From: Pseudomonas moraviensis
GTDB lineage: Bacteria > Pseudomonadota > Gammaproteobacteria > Pseudomonadales > Pseudomonadaceae
DNA length: 64,000 bases
Direction of reading: 5' to 3'
Assembly (NCBI RefSeq): GCF_900105805.1
Contig: NZ_LT629788.1
Span: 1,488,001-1,552,000, forward strand
This document shows, piece after piece, positions 25,467 through 33,626 of the stretch. Made by a program: the position numbers and the translations under genes. A model generated the notes under the pieces. It worked only from the letters and a program-made list of their open reading frames with translations, searched no databases and had not been told where the DNA came from. Each line of letters opens with the position of its first letter. Position 1 is the stretch's first letter.

Positions 25467-26777
25467 TTAGGCCCGCAACGCCCGCGTCATCCGCAAGGCC
25501 AACAGACTCCCGCCGACAATCACCGCCGCCAGCACATACAACGCCGCATCCGTCGAACCGGTGCTGTCCTTGACCCAACCGACCAGGTACGGACTGAGGA
25601 ACCCCGCCATCTGCCCCATCGAGTTGATCAACGCCAGGCCACCGGCCGCCGCACCCGCGCTCAACATGGCCGTTGGTACTGGCCAGAACATCGGCAGGCC
25701 GGTCAGCGCTCCCATCGTCGCAATGGTCAGGCCGAGAATCGCAATCGCCGGATTCGCTGCAAAATTCACTGCAATCACCAGCCCGACCGCCCCCATCAGC
25801 ATCGGTACCACCAAATGCCAGCGACGCTCCTTGCGCAAGTCTGCCGAACGCCCGACCACCAGCATGAACACTGCCGCCAGCAGATACGGAATCGCACTCA
25901 GCCAGCCGATCACCAGGTTATCGCTGAAGCCGAGGTTCTTGATGATCGAAGGCAGCCAGAAGTTGATCGCGTAGACGCCGCTCTGGATGCAGAAGTAGAT
26001 GAGGCCGAACGCCCAGATCGCCGGGTTCTTGAACACCGCGAGCAGCGAGTCGGTCGCGGTCTTCGGTTTGTTGGCGAGATCTTCGGCGTGGTCGGCTTCG
26101 AGCACCGAACGTTCGTGGGCGGTCAGCCATTTGGCGTTGGCGAAACTGTCGCTCAACAGGAAATACGCCAGCGCGCCGAGGATCACGGTCGGAATGCCTT
26201 GCAGCAGAAACATCCATTGCCAGCCGGCCAGGCCACCCTGGCCAGCGGCGAAGTGGTTGAGGATCCACCCGGAAAACGGGCTTCCGAGCAAACCTGAGAC
26301 CGGAATTGCCGACATGAACAGCGCCATGATCCGCCCACGGCGGAAGGTCGGGAACCACTGCGAGAGATACAGCACGACGCCCGGGAAGAAACCGGCTTCA
26401 GCCGCACCGGTGAAGAAGCGCAGGGTGTAGAACTCGGTGGGTGTGGTGACGAACAACAGGCAAGTCGACAGCGTGCCCCAGGTGATCATCATCAGCGCAA
26501 TCCAGCGCCGTGGGCCGAAACGGGTCAGTGCCAGGTTGCTCGGCACGCCGCACAGCACGTATCCGATGAAGAAAATCCCGGCGCCGAGGCCGTACACGGT
26601 TTCGCTGAACTTCAGTGCATCGAGCATCTGCAACTTGGCGAAACCAACGTTGACCCGGTCGAGGTAGTTGAACAGGTAGCAGATGAAAATGAAGGGAATC
26701 AAACGCAGGGTGATGCGTTTGTAGACGGCGTTTTTACCGTCGTCGATGGTCTGGGTAGCTGCGGCGCTCTGCGACAT
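25467..26777 (-). CDS. MFS transporter, anion:cation symporter (ACS) family
   Basis: The ATG at 26777 follows GAGAG and gives 436 aa starting MSQSAAATQTIDDGKNAVYK; the open frame continues far upstream but crosses the divergent regulator. There are twelve predicted helices, with NYLDRVNVGFAKLQ in TM1 and the loop FGPRRWIALMMI, both typical of the ACS family that carries glucarate, galactonate, phthalate or tartrate. It is divergent from a CdaR-type regulator and close to glycerate kinase, so the likely cargo is glycerate or a sugar acid yielding glycerate. Substrate is inferred. Confidence 0.85.
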   Translation of the reverse strand: MSQSAAATQTIDDGKNAVYKRITLRLIPFIFICYLFNYLDRVNVGFAKLQMLDALKFSETVYGLGAGIFFIGYVLCGVPSNLALTRFGPRRWIALMMITWGTLSTCLLFVTTPTEFYTLRFFTGAAEAGFFPGVVLYLSQWFPTFRRGRIMALFMSAIPVSGLLGSPFSGWILNHFAAGQGGLAGWQWMFLLQGIPTVILGALAYFLLSDSFANAKWLTAHERSVLEADHAEDLANKPKTATDSLLAVFKNPAIWAFGLIYFCIQSGVYAINFWLPSIIKNLGFSDNLVIGWLSAIPYLLAAVFMLVVGRSADLRKERRWHLVVPMLMGAVGLVIAVNFAANPAIAILGLTIATMGALTGLPMFWPVPTAMLSAGAAAGGLALINSMGQMAGFLSPYLVGWVKDSTGSTDAALYVLAAVIVGGSLLALRMTRALRA

Positions 26778-26948
26778 AGCGGCTCTCTCTTTATTATGAT
26801 TTTTTGCGATGCAAAGGGTAACGTTGATCGCCCTGAGAGTCTCGGCCACCTTTGGCCGGATTGTCTTTGTGCCTGAGCACAGGGTTTGTCGCCAGACCCT
26901 GTGCGGCTGAACAACCGCTTGTGCCTGAAATGAAGGATTGTCGCCGCT

Positions 26949-28067
26949 ATGTTCGAACTCGATCACGACCTTGCCCAGGACATCGTCGACCGGGCCATGG
27001 CCATTTTGCCGTACAACGTCAACGTCATGGACAGTCAGGGCCTGATCCTCGGCAGCGGCGAACCGGAGCGGATCAACACCCGTCATGAAGGCGCGCAACT
27101 GGTGCTGGCCAACGGGCGTGTAGTGGAAATCGATGCGCAGACGGCGGTGCATCTCAAAGGCGTGCAGCCGGGGATCAATCTGCCGCTGCTGCTCGACCAG
27201 CGCCTGATCGGCGTGCTCGGCATCACCGGCGAGCCGGAACAATTGCGCACCTACGCCGAACTGGTGCGCATGACCGCCGAAATGCTCGTCGGCCAGCGCA
27301 ATCAGCAGGTCGAGCAGCAGTGGCGGCGCCAGCGTTGTGATGATCTGCTGGCGCTGTTGTTGAGCGAGGCGGGGGATTCGCCGCGTCTGGTCGACGAGGC
27401 GCAGCAGCTCGGGCTGAAACCACAATTGACGCGGGTGCCCTATCTGTTCGAGCTGGGCCTCGAACACGGCCCCGGGCAAACCGTCGAGGCGTTGAGCGCA
27501 TGGCTGATATCGCGTTATCCCGACAGTTGGTGCGTGAGTTCGGCGAAGTCGTCGCTGCTCTGGTGTCGCCCGGCGAGCCAGCACGTCGAGCATGATCGCC
27601 TGCTGGAAAAACTCGACGGCCTTGGCTGGAAGATTCTGCGTATCGCCGTCGGCGGGCAGGCGGATGGTCTGGCCGGGTTGCGTCGCTGCTATCGACGAGT
27701 CGGCGATTTGCTTGCTTATGGACGTGATGTGCTGCCGAATTCGAGGCTGCTGACGCTCAATCGTTACCGCTTGCCGGTCATGCTGTGGCGCCATCGCAAC
27801 GATGATGCGCTGGACGAGTTGCTCAAGCCGCTGCGCAAGGTCATTGCCAAGGACAGCAACGGCCAGTTGCTCGCGACCTTGCGCAGTTGGTGCGAGCACG
27901 ATGGTCAGAGTCAGGCGTGTGCCGATGCCCTGGGGATTCATCGCAACAGTTTGCGTTATCGGATGGAGCGGATTGCCGAGTTGAGCGGGGTTGATCCGTT
28001 GAAGCTGGACGGGATGCTGGCGTTGTATCTTGGGGTGCAGCTACTGCCGCAGACAGATCCGGGTTAA
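26949..28067 (+). CDS. cdaR: CdaR-family sugar-diacid/glycerate regulator
   Basis: The 372-aa protein begins MFELDHDLAQDIVDRAMAIL and carries the N-terminal sugar-diacid recognition domain (PYNVNVMDSQGLILGSGEPE; about 1-135). The C-terminal PucR-type helix-turn-helix reads ACADALGIHRNSLRYRMERI. In E. coli CdaR activates genes for glucarate, galactarate and glycerate use. Here it sits between a divergent MFS carrier and a downstream glycerate kinase, which fits control of glycerate uptake and phosphorylation. AAGGA lies ~12 nt before the ATG. Confidence 0.88.
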   Translation: MFELDHDLAQDIVDRAMAILPYNVNVMDSQGLILGSGEPERINTRHEGAQLVLANGRVVEIDAQTAVHLKGVQPGINLPLLLDQRLIGVLGITGEPEQLRTYAELVRMTAEMLVGQRNQQVEQQWRRQRCDDLLALLLSEAGDSPRLVDEAQQLGLKPQLTRVPYLFELGLEHGPGQTVEALSAWLISRYPDSWCVSSAKSSLLWCRPASQHVEHDRLLEKLDGLGWKILRIAVGGQADGLAGLRRCYRRVGDLLAYGRDVLPNSRLLTLNRYRLPVMLWRHRNDDALDELLKPLRKVIAKDSNGQLLATLRSWCEHDGQSQACADALGIHRNSLRYRMERIAELSGVDPLKLDGMLALYLGVQLLPQTDPG

Positions 28068-28082
28068 TTGGGCGTCTTCAAA

Positions 28083-28140
28083 GACGCCATCGCGAGCAGA
28101 ATGCATTCCCCTGTAGGAGTGAGCCTGCTCGCGATGGCGG
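28083..28140. repeat. REPIN, family B copy 1 (left arm shortened)
   Basis: GACGCCATCGCGAGCAG and CTGCTCGCGATGGCGGC are inverted, but the left arm lacks the CTCACTCCTAC part that the right arm keeps as GTAGGAGTGAG. It lies between cdaR and glycerate kinase and may end the cdaR transcript. Confidence 0.85.
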
Positions 28141-28266
28141 CGGTACATTCACCGCAGAGCCTTTTGTGAAAATGAACAACAATCACCTCCAGCCCTTGTG
28201 CACCCGACCGGCGTCAACGCCCATGGCGACTGGCAGCATGAACGCCAATGCAACCGGAGAATTCCC

Positions 28267-29406
28267 ATGAAGATCGTCATCGCCCCCGATTCGTTCAAGG
28301 ACAGCCTGAGTGCCCAAGGCGTTGCCGAAGCCATCGCCCGCGGATTGGCTCAGGTCTGGCCGCAGGCGACACTGATCAAGTGCCCGATGGCCGATGGTGG
28401 CGAAGGGACGGTCGAGTCGGTTCTCGCGGCCTGCGAAGGCGAACTGCGCCGCACCCGCGTGCGCGGCCCGTTGGGTACGCCGGTCGACGCGGCGTGGGGC
28501 TGGTTGCCGCACAGTCACACGGCAATCATCGAAATGGCCGAGGCCAGCGGCCTGCAGTTGGTGTCGCCGGGACAGCGCGATGCCTGCATCAGCAGCACCT
28601 TCGGCACCGGCGAATTGATTCGTGCTGCGCTGGATGCGGGGGCGCAACGGGTGATTCTGGCGATTGGCGGCAGCGCGACCAACGACGGCGGGGCCGGGGC
28701 GATGCAGGCCTTGGGCGTGAAGTGGCTGGATGCGCAGGATCAGCCGCTGGTGCCCGGTGGGCTGGCCTTGGCGCAATTGGCGAAGCTGGACTTGAGCGAA
28801 GTCGATCCGCGTCTCGCGCAGGTGCATTTCGACATCGCCGCTGATGTCAACAATCCGCTCTGCGGCCCGCAGGGTGCCTCGGCCATTTTCGGTCCGCAGA
28901 AGGGCGCGTCGCCTGTGCAGGTTGAGCAACTGGATCAGGCACTGGGGCACTTCGCCGAACTCTGCGCGCAGGCGTTGGGCAAGGATGTGCGCGATGAGCC
29001 GGGCAGCGGCGCGGCGGGTGGCCTGGGGTTTGCGGCCAAGGCTTTTCTCGGCGCGCAGTTTCAGGCGGGCGTCGAGGTGGTGGCGGAATTGGTCGGGCTT
29101 GCTGAGGCGGTCAATGGCGCCGATCTGGTGATCACCGGGGAAGGTCGGTTCGACGCGCAGACCCTGCGCGGCAAGACGCCGTTCGGTGTTGCGCGGATAG
29201 CCAGACAGCATGCCGTGCCGGTGATTGTGATTGCCGGAACCTTGGGCGAGGGCTATCAGGAACTCTATCAACATGGAATCGACGCCGCGTTCGCCGTGAC
29301 CAGCGGGCCGATGACTCTGGAACAGGCCTGCGCCGAAGCCCCACGGCTGCTGAGTGAGCGTGCCACCGATATTGCTCGGGTCTGGCAACTCGCCACCCAC
29401 CGCTGA
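28267..29406 (+). CDS. garK: Glycerate kinase (GarK/GlxK family)
   Basis: The ATG at 28267 follows CCGGAGAATTCCC and gives 379 aa, normal for type I glycerate kinases (glycerate 2-kinases). MKIVIAPDSFKDSLSAQGVA is the conserved N-terminus, and CPMADGGEGTVE, LAIGGSATNDGGAGAMQALG and VITGEGRFDAQTLRGKTP are the substrate and ATP-binding signatures. It phosphorylates D-glycerate to 2-phosphoglycerate, joining glyoxylate/sugar-diacid breakdown to glycolysis. CdaR and the MFS carrier form the matching regulator and uptake step. An open frame to 28198 lacks a ribosome site. Confidence 0.93.
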   Translation: MKIVIAPDSFKDSLSAQGVAEAIARGLAQVWPQATLIKCPMADGGEGTVESVLAACEGELRRTRVRGPLGTPVDAAWGWLPHSHTAIIEMAEASGLQLVSPGQRDACISSTFGTGELIRAALDAGAQRVILAIGGSATNDGGAGAMQALGVKWLDAQDQPLVPGGLALAQLAKLDLSEVDPRLAQVHFDIAADVNNPLCGPQGASAIFGPQKGASPVQVEQLDQALGHFAELCAQALGKDVRDEPGSGAAGGLGFAAKAFLGAQFQAGVEVVAELVGLAEAVNGADLVITGEGRFDAQTLRGKTPFGVARIARQHAVPVIVIAGTLGEGYQELYQHGIDAAFAVTSGPMTLEQACAEAPRLLSERATDIARVWQLATHR

Positions 29407-29419
29407 TCGGCTTGCCTAT

Positions 29420-29488
29420 GTAGGAGCTGTCGAGTGCAACGAGGCTGCGATCTTTTGATCCTGCTTTTAAAAGTCAAAGGATCGCAGC
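29420..29488. repeat. REP, family A copy 3 plus hairpin
   Basis: The left part GTAGGAGCTGTCGAGTGCAA matches the outer arm of family A. It runs into a second inverted pair, GCTGCGATCTTTTGA and TCAAAGGATCGCAGC (one mismatch), which could terminate the garK transcript. The remaining ~180 nt before the chemoreceptor gene hold no gene I can support. Confidence 0.8.
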
Positions 29489-29672
29489 AGTGTTTGATTG
29501 TTGTAACGTCCGGAAAAATATTTGCTGCGAACCCGAAACCTTCCTCAAGCCTGGCCGATACAACGGTCAGGCGCGCACAAAACCATAACCCAGTGACGCC
29601 GGACTGCCGCCCGCCAAGGGCCAGTGCTCACGGCATGGACGCTCGCAGTTTCTTTCTATCGAGAGTCCGACC

Positions 29673-31298
29673 ATGTCCCTGCGTAACCTCAATATCGCGC
29701 CCCGTGCGTTCCTCGGTTTTGCCTTTATCGCCTTGCTGGTGATCGTCCTCGGCGTGTTCGCCGTCAGCCGCATGACGGTCATTCGTCAGGCGTCGATCGA
29801 TATGGACACCAACCAATTGCCCAGCGTGACCCACCTCAGCGTGGTCACGGAAAACGTCCTGCGCATGCGCATTCTCTCGTTCCGTGTGCTGGTCAATCGC
29901 GAACCGGCCAGCTTGCAAGAAGCAGAAACCCGCATCGCTGTGCTGGTCGACAAGGTGCGCAAAGCCCAGGCCAGCTACGCCGCGCTGCCGGCAGGCCCTG
30001 ACGAGCGCGCAGTCTTCCAGACGTTTTCGACCACCCTCGATAATTACCTGCAAGCGCAGAACCGGATGCTTGAGCTGTCGCGCCAGGGCGATCTGGAAGC
30101 GATGCGTGCGTTGATCAACACGCGCATCAAGGAAGGCACCGATCAAATGGGCGAGCAGCTCAACAAATTGATCGGCATGAATACGGCCGGGGCCAGAGCG
30201 GCGGCCATCCAGGCCGGTGAGAACTATGACAGCGCCATCACCGGGATCATCATCGTTGCCGTGATCGCCGCGCTGGCCACCGTGCTGCTCGCCTGGTTGC
30301 TGACCCGCAGCATCGTCACGCCACTCAACCGCGCAGTGCTCGCCGCGCAGACAATTGCCGGCGGCAACCTGAGCAAAGCCATCGAAGTCGACGGCAAGGA
30401 TGAACCGGCGCGTCTGCTCGAAGCCTTGGCCGCGATGCAGACCAACCTGCGCAAAACCATCGAACAGATTGCCGGCTCTGCCACGCAACTGGGCGCCGCT
30501 GCCGAGGAGCTCAGTGCCGTCACCGAAGAAGCTTCCCGTGGCTTGCAGCAGCAGAATAATGAAATCGAACAAGCCGCCACTGCCGTCAACGAGATGACCG
30601 CTGCGGTGGAAGAAGTCGCGCGCAACGCCGTGTCGACTTCCGAAGCCTCCAATCAGTCGACCCACGCCGCCCGCGAAGGGCGCGATCAAGTGGTGAAAAC
30701 CGTCGACGCGATCCAGACCATGACCCACGACGTGCAGAACACCGCGCAGATGATCGAAGGTCTCGCCGCGCAAGGTCGCGACATTGGCAAAGTGCTGGAC
30801 GTGATTCGCGCCATCGCCGAGCAGACCAACCTGTTGGCACTCAACGCGGCCATCGAAGCGGCCCGTGCCGGGGAAGCCGGGCGTGGCTTCGCCGTGGTGG
30901 CGGACGAGGTACGGGCACTGGCCCATCGCACCGCGCAGTCGACTCAGGAAATCGAAAAAATGGTCGCAGGCATCCAGAACGGCACGGGTGAAGCGGTCTC
31001 ATCGATGCAGCAAAGCAATCAGCGCACCCAGTCCACCCTGGAAATGGCCCGCGCGGCCGGCGTGGCGCTGGAGCAGATCACTCAATCGATTCATCAGATC
31101 AACGAACGCAACCTGGTCATCGCCAGTGCGTCAGAAGAGCAGGCGCAGGTCTCGCGGGAAGTCGATCGCAACCTGGTCAACATCCGCGATCTGGCCACAC
31201 AATCGGCCGCCGGCGCCAACCAGACCAGCGCCGCGACCCATGAACTGTCACGACTGGCGGTGGATTTGAACGCTATGGTGGCGCGTTTTGTGATTTGA
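29673..31298 (+). CDS. Methyl-accepting chemotaxis protein
   Basis: The 541-aa receptor starts MSLRNLNIAPRAFLGFAFIA. TM1 is about 12-33, a ~155-residue four-helix-bundle periplasmic sensor follows, TM2 is about 190-212, then HAMP, then the cytoplasmic signalling hairpin with the invariant tip EQTNLLALNAAIEAARAGE and ...GRGFAVVADEVRALA. No C-terminal CheR pentapeptide is present; it ends MVARFVI. The ligand is not predictable from the sequence. The last seven codons and following bases are duplicated at 32262-32288 (see findings). Confidence 0.95.
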   Translation: MSLRNLNIAPRAFLGFAFIALLVIVLGVFAVSRMTVIRQASIDMDTNQLPSVTHLSVVTENVLRMRILSFRVLVNREPASLQEAETRIAVLVDKVRKAQASYAALPAGPDERAVFQTFSTTLDNYLQAQNRMLELSRQGDLEAMRALINTRIKEGTDQMGEQLNKLIGMNTAGARAAAIQAGENYDSAITGIIIVAVIAALATVLLAWLLTRSIVTPLNRAVLAAQTIAGGNLSKAIEVDGKDEPARLLEALAAMQTNLRKTIEQIAGSATQLGAAAEELSAVTEEASRGLQQQNNEIEQAATAVNEMTAAVEEVARNAVSTSEASNQSTHAAREGRDQVVKTVDAIQTMTHDVQNTAQMIEGLAAQGRDIGKVLDVIRAIAEQTNLLALNAAIEAARAGEAGRGFAVVADEVRALAHRTAQSTQEIEKMVAGIQNGTGEAVSSMQQSNQRTQSTLEMARAAGVALEQITQSIHQINERNLVIASASEEQAQVSREVDRNLVNIRDLATQSAAGANQTSAATHELSRLAVDLNAMVARFVI

Positions 31299-31307
31299 GA
31301 AATACGG
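31279..31307. repeat. Direct repeat, left copy (mcp 3' end)
   Basis: This 29-nt segment covers the last codons and stop of the chemoreceptor. It recurs at 32262-32288 with one substitution and a 2-nt gap. The two copies flank the minus-strand Ig-like gene. Confidence 0.75.
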
Positions 31308-31309
31308 AA

Positions 31310-31359
31310 TTGCCTGAAGTGGGCTGAAACAGTTTTCATCCGGCCCACGTCAGGCAATC
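31310..31359. terminator. Hairpin between convergent mcp and Ig-like gene
   Basis: TTGCCTGA...GTGGGC pairs with GCCCAC...TCAGGCAA around a 17-nt centre, with one unpaired base in each arm. It lies between two convergent genes and can end both transcripts, though neither side has a long T-run. Confidence 0.6.
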
Positions 31360-31364
31360 ACCGT

Positions 31365-32090
31365 TCAAGAAAGGTTCACCTTGATCTGCACGAATTCAGA
31401 AAAACTTCCCCGGTTTCCTGCACGATCGCCCAGCGTGTAGAAGGCGAGCATCATGCCGGAGCCGTATCTACGGATAATCTCGCCACTCAGTTTGATTTTG
31501 GTAGGGGAGATCGAGTCATGCACCGTTTTAACGATGACAGGTTTATCTGTTAGTGAACCATAGTGAAGCTCGATGCTGTCGCAGGCTTGTTGCTGCAGAT
31601 ACCGGGGAATAGTTACCAGAACTTCATCACCGTTCTCGTCTAGATAGCTCTGTGTAATCCCATCACGGATGACATCTAGCGGAAAGTTCGGAGCGTGTCC
31701 CGGGTTGCCGCGGTTTGGAGCGCTTGTATCGACGGTGATCGGCGTGCTCGCCGACGGCATTGGGCGTTCGAAAACTGTCATGATGTATGAAACCCGGTGT
31801 GCGCCCTCTACTAAATGATGCTTAGGAATATGCACGTTCAGTGGGAAAAGCGCTGGGTTAATAGGCGTCGTGTACTGGTACTGCGCCACTTGCTGCTCAT
31901 TGAACAACAGACTCACCACGACTTGCATGCCTGGAGTTGTTGGTAAATCCGACCATTCTGGAATTAACACCAGCAAGGGCGACTCCAGCGCAGTCAATGG
32001 CAACAAGTTAACTTGACTGTCAGGAAAATTTGGTAACGCATCAGGAATCCGCGGTGGGTCCAGATCGAGAATATTTTCATTAATTGTCAT
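31365..32090 (-). CDS. Ig-like beta-rich orphan protein on a small insertion
   Basis: The ATG at 32090 (GGAG 10 nt upstream) gives 241 aa starting MTINENILDLDPPRIPDALP; a frame to 32132 lacks a ribosome site. There is no signal peptide. The predicted fold is two beta-sandwich units, the second ending LGDRAGNRGSFSEFVQIKVN. That ending parallels LDRVGNSPDVNSPASASQYL in the 755-aa protein at 46.7-48.9 kb, so I infer the two belong to one family. Both genes also share the same upstream palindrome. The DNA is visibly more A+T-rich than its neighbours. Function unknown. Confidence 0.7.
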   Translation of the reverse strand: MTINENILDLDPPRIPDALPNFPDSQVNLLPLTALESPLLVLIPEWSDLPTTPGMQVVVSLLFNEQQVAQYQYTTPINPALFPLNVHIPKHHLVEGAHRVSYIMTVFERPMPSASTPITVDTSAPNRGNPGHAPNFPLDVIRDGITQSYLDENGDEVLVTIPRYLQQQACDSIELHYGSLTDKPVIVKTVHDSISPTKIKLSGEIIRRYGSGMMLAFYTLGDRAGNRGSFSEFVQIKVNLS

Positions 32091-32175
32091 CGTTTTAACA
32101 CTCCGTTGTTTTGATGAGAAACGGTTGAACATTTTGCCGCGGGTTCATTAGAGGAATATTCTTGCAATCGGTCTA

Positions 32176-32191
32176 CTGTCAACTCTGACAG
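32176..32191. promoter_or_regulatory. Palindrome CTGTCA-N4-TGACAG upstream of the 241-aa gene
   Basis: CTGTCA-ACTC-TGACAG lies 85 nt upstream of the Ig-like start codon. Read on the gene's strand the extended site is ACCTGTCAGAGTTGACAGTA, nearly identical to the site at 46567-46586 before the 755-aa gene. A perfect palindrome kept at the same distance from two related genes suggests an operator for a dimeric regulator. Confidence 0.6.
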
Positions 32192-32261
32192 GTAGGCACC
32201 GGACCGGTGATCGAGCATCCTGCGAAGTTTCTCCTCAGATTCATCCTGGGGACAAAACGGC

Positions 32262-32288
32262 TGGCGCGTTTCGTGATTTGAGATACGG
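32262..32288. repeat. Direct repeat, right copy (mcp 3'-end remnant)
   Basis: The segment can be read as LARFVI-stop, matching the end of the chemoreceptor. It lies 35 nt upstream of the transaminase start and marks the right edge of the inserted segment. Confidence 0.75.
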
Positions 32289-32322
32289 TGAAGGCTGGAG
32301 ACCGCGCCCTCAGGAGACGTAC

Positions 32323-33510
32323 ATGCGCTATTCAGCCTTGACCCAACGAATCGCCGGGGAGGGAGCCGCCGCCTGGCAGATTCACGACCGAGCGCTGGAA
32401 CTGCGCGCCGAGGGCGTCGACGTTTTGCTGTTGAGTGTCGGCGATCCGGATTTCGATACACCGTTACCGATCGTCCATGGCGCGATCGACAGCCTGCTGG
32501 CCGGCGATACGCACTATGCCGACGTGCGTGGTCGATTCGAGTTGCGCAGGCTGATTGCCGAGCGTCATCGCCAGCGCAGTGGTCAACGGGTGGATCCTGA
32601 TCAGGTGATCGTCCTGCCCGGCGCGCAATGCGCAGTTTATTCGGTGGCGCAATGTCTGCTCGATCCGGGCGATGAAGTGATCGTCGCCGAACCGATGTAC
32701 GTCACCTACGAAGGCGTGTTTGGCGCTTGCGGGGCGACGGTTGTGCCTGTGCCGGTGCGCTCGGAAAACGGTTTTCGAGTCGACCCGGCCGATGTCGCCG
32801 CGCGCATCACCCCGCGAACCCGCGCCATGCTGCTCAACAGCCCGAACAATCCCAGCGGCGCCAGCTTGTCCCTGCTGATCTGGCAGGAACTGGCGGCGCT
32901 GTGCATTCGGCATGACCTGTGGCTGATCAGCGACGAGGTGTACAGCGAGCTGTTATATGAAGGCGAGCACATCAGTCCGGCGAGCCTGCCGGGCATGGCC
33001 GAGCGCACCGCGACGATCAACAGTCTGTCGAAATCCCACGCGATGACCGGTTGGCGCATCGGCTGGATGATCGGCCCGAAACCCTTGGCGGAACATCTGG
33101 TGAACCTGTCACTGAGCATGCTCTTCGGTCTGCCGGATTTCGTCCAGAAGGCCGCGCAAGTGGCGCTGCAAACCGATCTGCCGGAAGTCACGCAGATGCG
33201 CGAGGAGTACCGCTTGCGCCGGGATCTGGTGTGCGAACGGTTGCAGGGTTGCCCCGGTTTGCAGCCGATCCGCCCGGATGGCGGCATGTTCGTGATGGTC
33301 GACGTGCGCCAGACTGGCCTCGGCGCACAGGCGTTTGCCGAGCGGTTGCTGGAAGGTTACGGGGTGTCGGTGTTGGCAGGCGAGGCGTTCGGGCCGAGCG
33401 CGGCGGGGCATATCCGCATAGGGCTGGTGGTGGATCGGGTGAAACTGGCGGATGCCTGCGCGCGGATTGCGTTGTGTGCGGTGCAGCTTCTGCAGGCGCG
33501 CAGTGCCTGA
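32323..33510 (+). CDS. aruH: Arginine:pyruvate transaminase AruH-like, PLP fold type I
   Basis: The ATG at 32323 follows CAGGAG and gives 395 aa beginning MRYSALTQRIAGEGAAAWQI, which closely recalls P. aeruginosa AruH. PLP-site elements are LNSPNNPSGASL, DEVYSELLYEGEH and the Schiff-base lysine in SLSKSHAMTGWRIGW; the C-terminal Arg for the substrate carboxylate lies in HIRIGLV. AruH starts the arginine transaminase pathway by forming 2-ketoarginine. The partner aruI (2-ketoarginine decarboxylase) does not follow here. A general aminotransferase role is possible. Confidence 0.8.
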   Translation: MRYSALTQRIAGEGAAAWQIHDRALELRAEGVDVLLLSVGDPDFDTPLPIVHGAIDSLLAGDTHYADVRGRFELRRLIAERHRQRSGQRVDPDQVIVLPGAQCAVYSVAQCLLDPGDEVIVAEPMYVTYEGVFGACGATVVPVPVRSENGFRVDPADVAARITPRTRAMLLNSPNNPSGASLSLLIWQELAALCIRHDLWLISDEVYSELLYEGEHISPASLPGMAERTATINSLSKSHAMTGWRIGWMIGPKPLAEHLVNLSLSMLFGLPDFVQKAAQVALQTDLPEVTQMREEYRLRRDLVCERLQGCPGLQPIRPDGGMFVMVDVRQTGLGAQAFAERLLEGYGVSVLAGEAFGPSAAGHIRIGLVVDRVKLADACARIALCAVQLLQARSA

Positions 33511-33535
33511 TGTTTTGGGTTGCCTGTTCCTGCCT

Positions 33536-33605
33536 CATCGCGAGCAGGCTCACTCCTACAAGGGGACGCATTTCAAATGTAGGAGCGAGCCTGCTCGCGA
33601 AGGCG
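33536..33605. repeat. REPIN, family B copy 2
   Basis: CGCGAGCAGGCTCACTCCTA and TAGGAGCGAGCCTGCTCGCG are inverted arms around a ~22-nt centre. It sits between the convergent transaminase and kguD genes. Confidence 0.9.
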
Positions 33606-33626
33606 GCTTTACTGACACCAGAGATC

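Noticed and set aside
29628..30926. 432-codon open frame antisense to the chemoreceptor
   Set aside because: No ribosome site or family match; the sense strand encodes an unmistakable MCP signalling domain.
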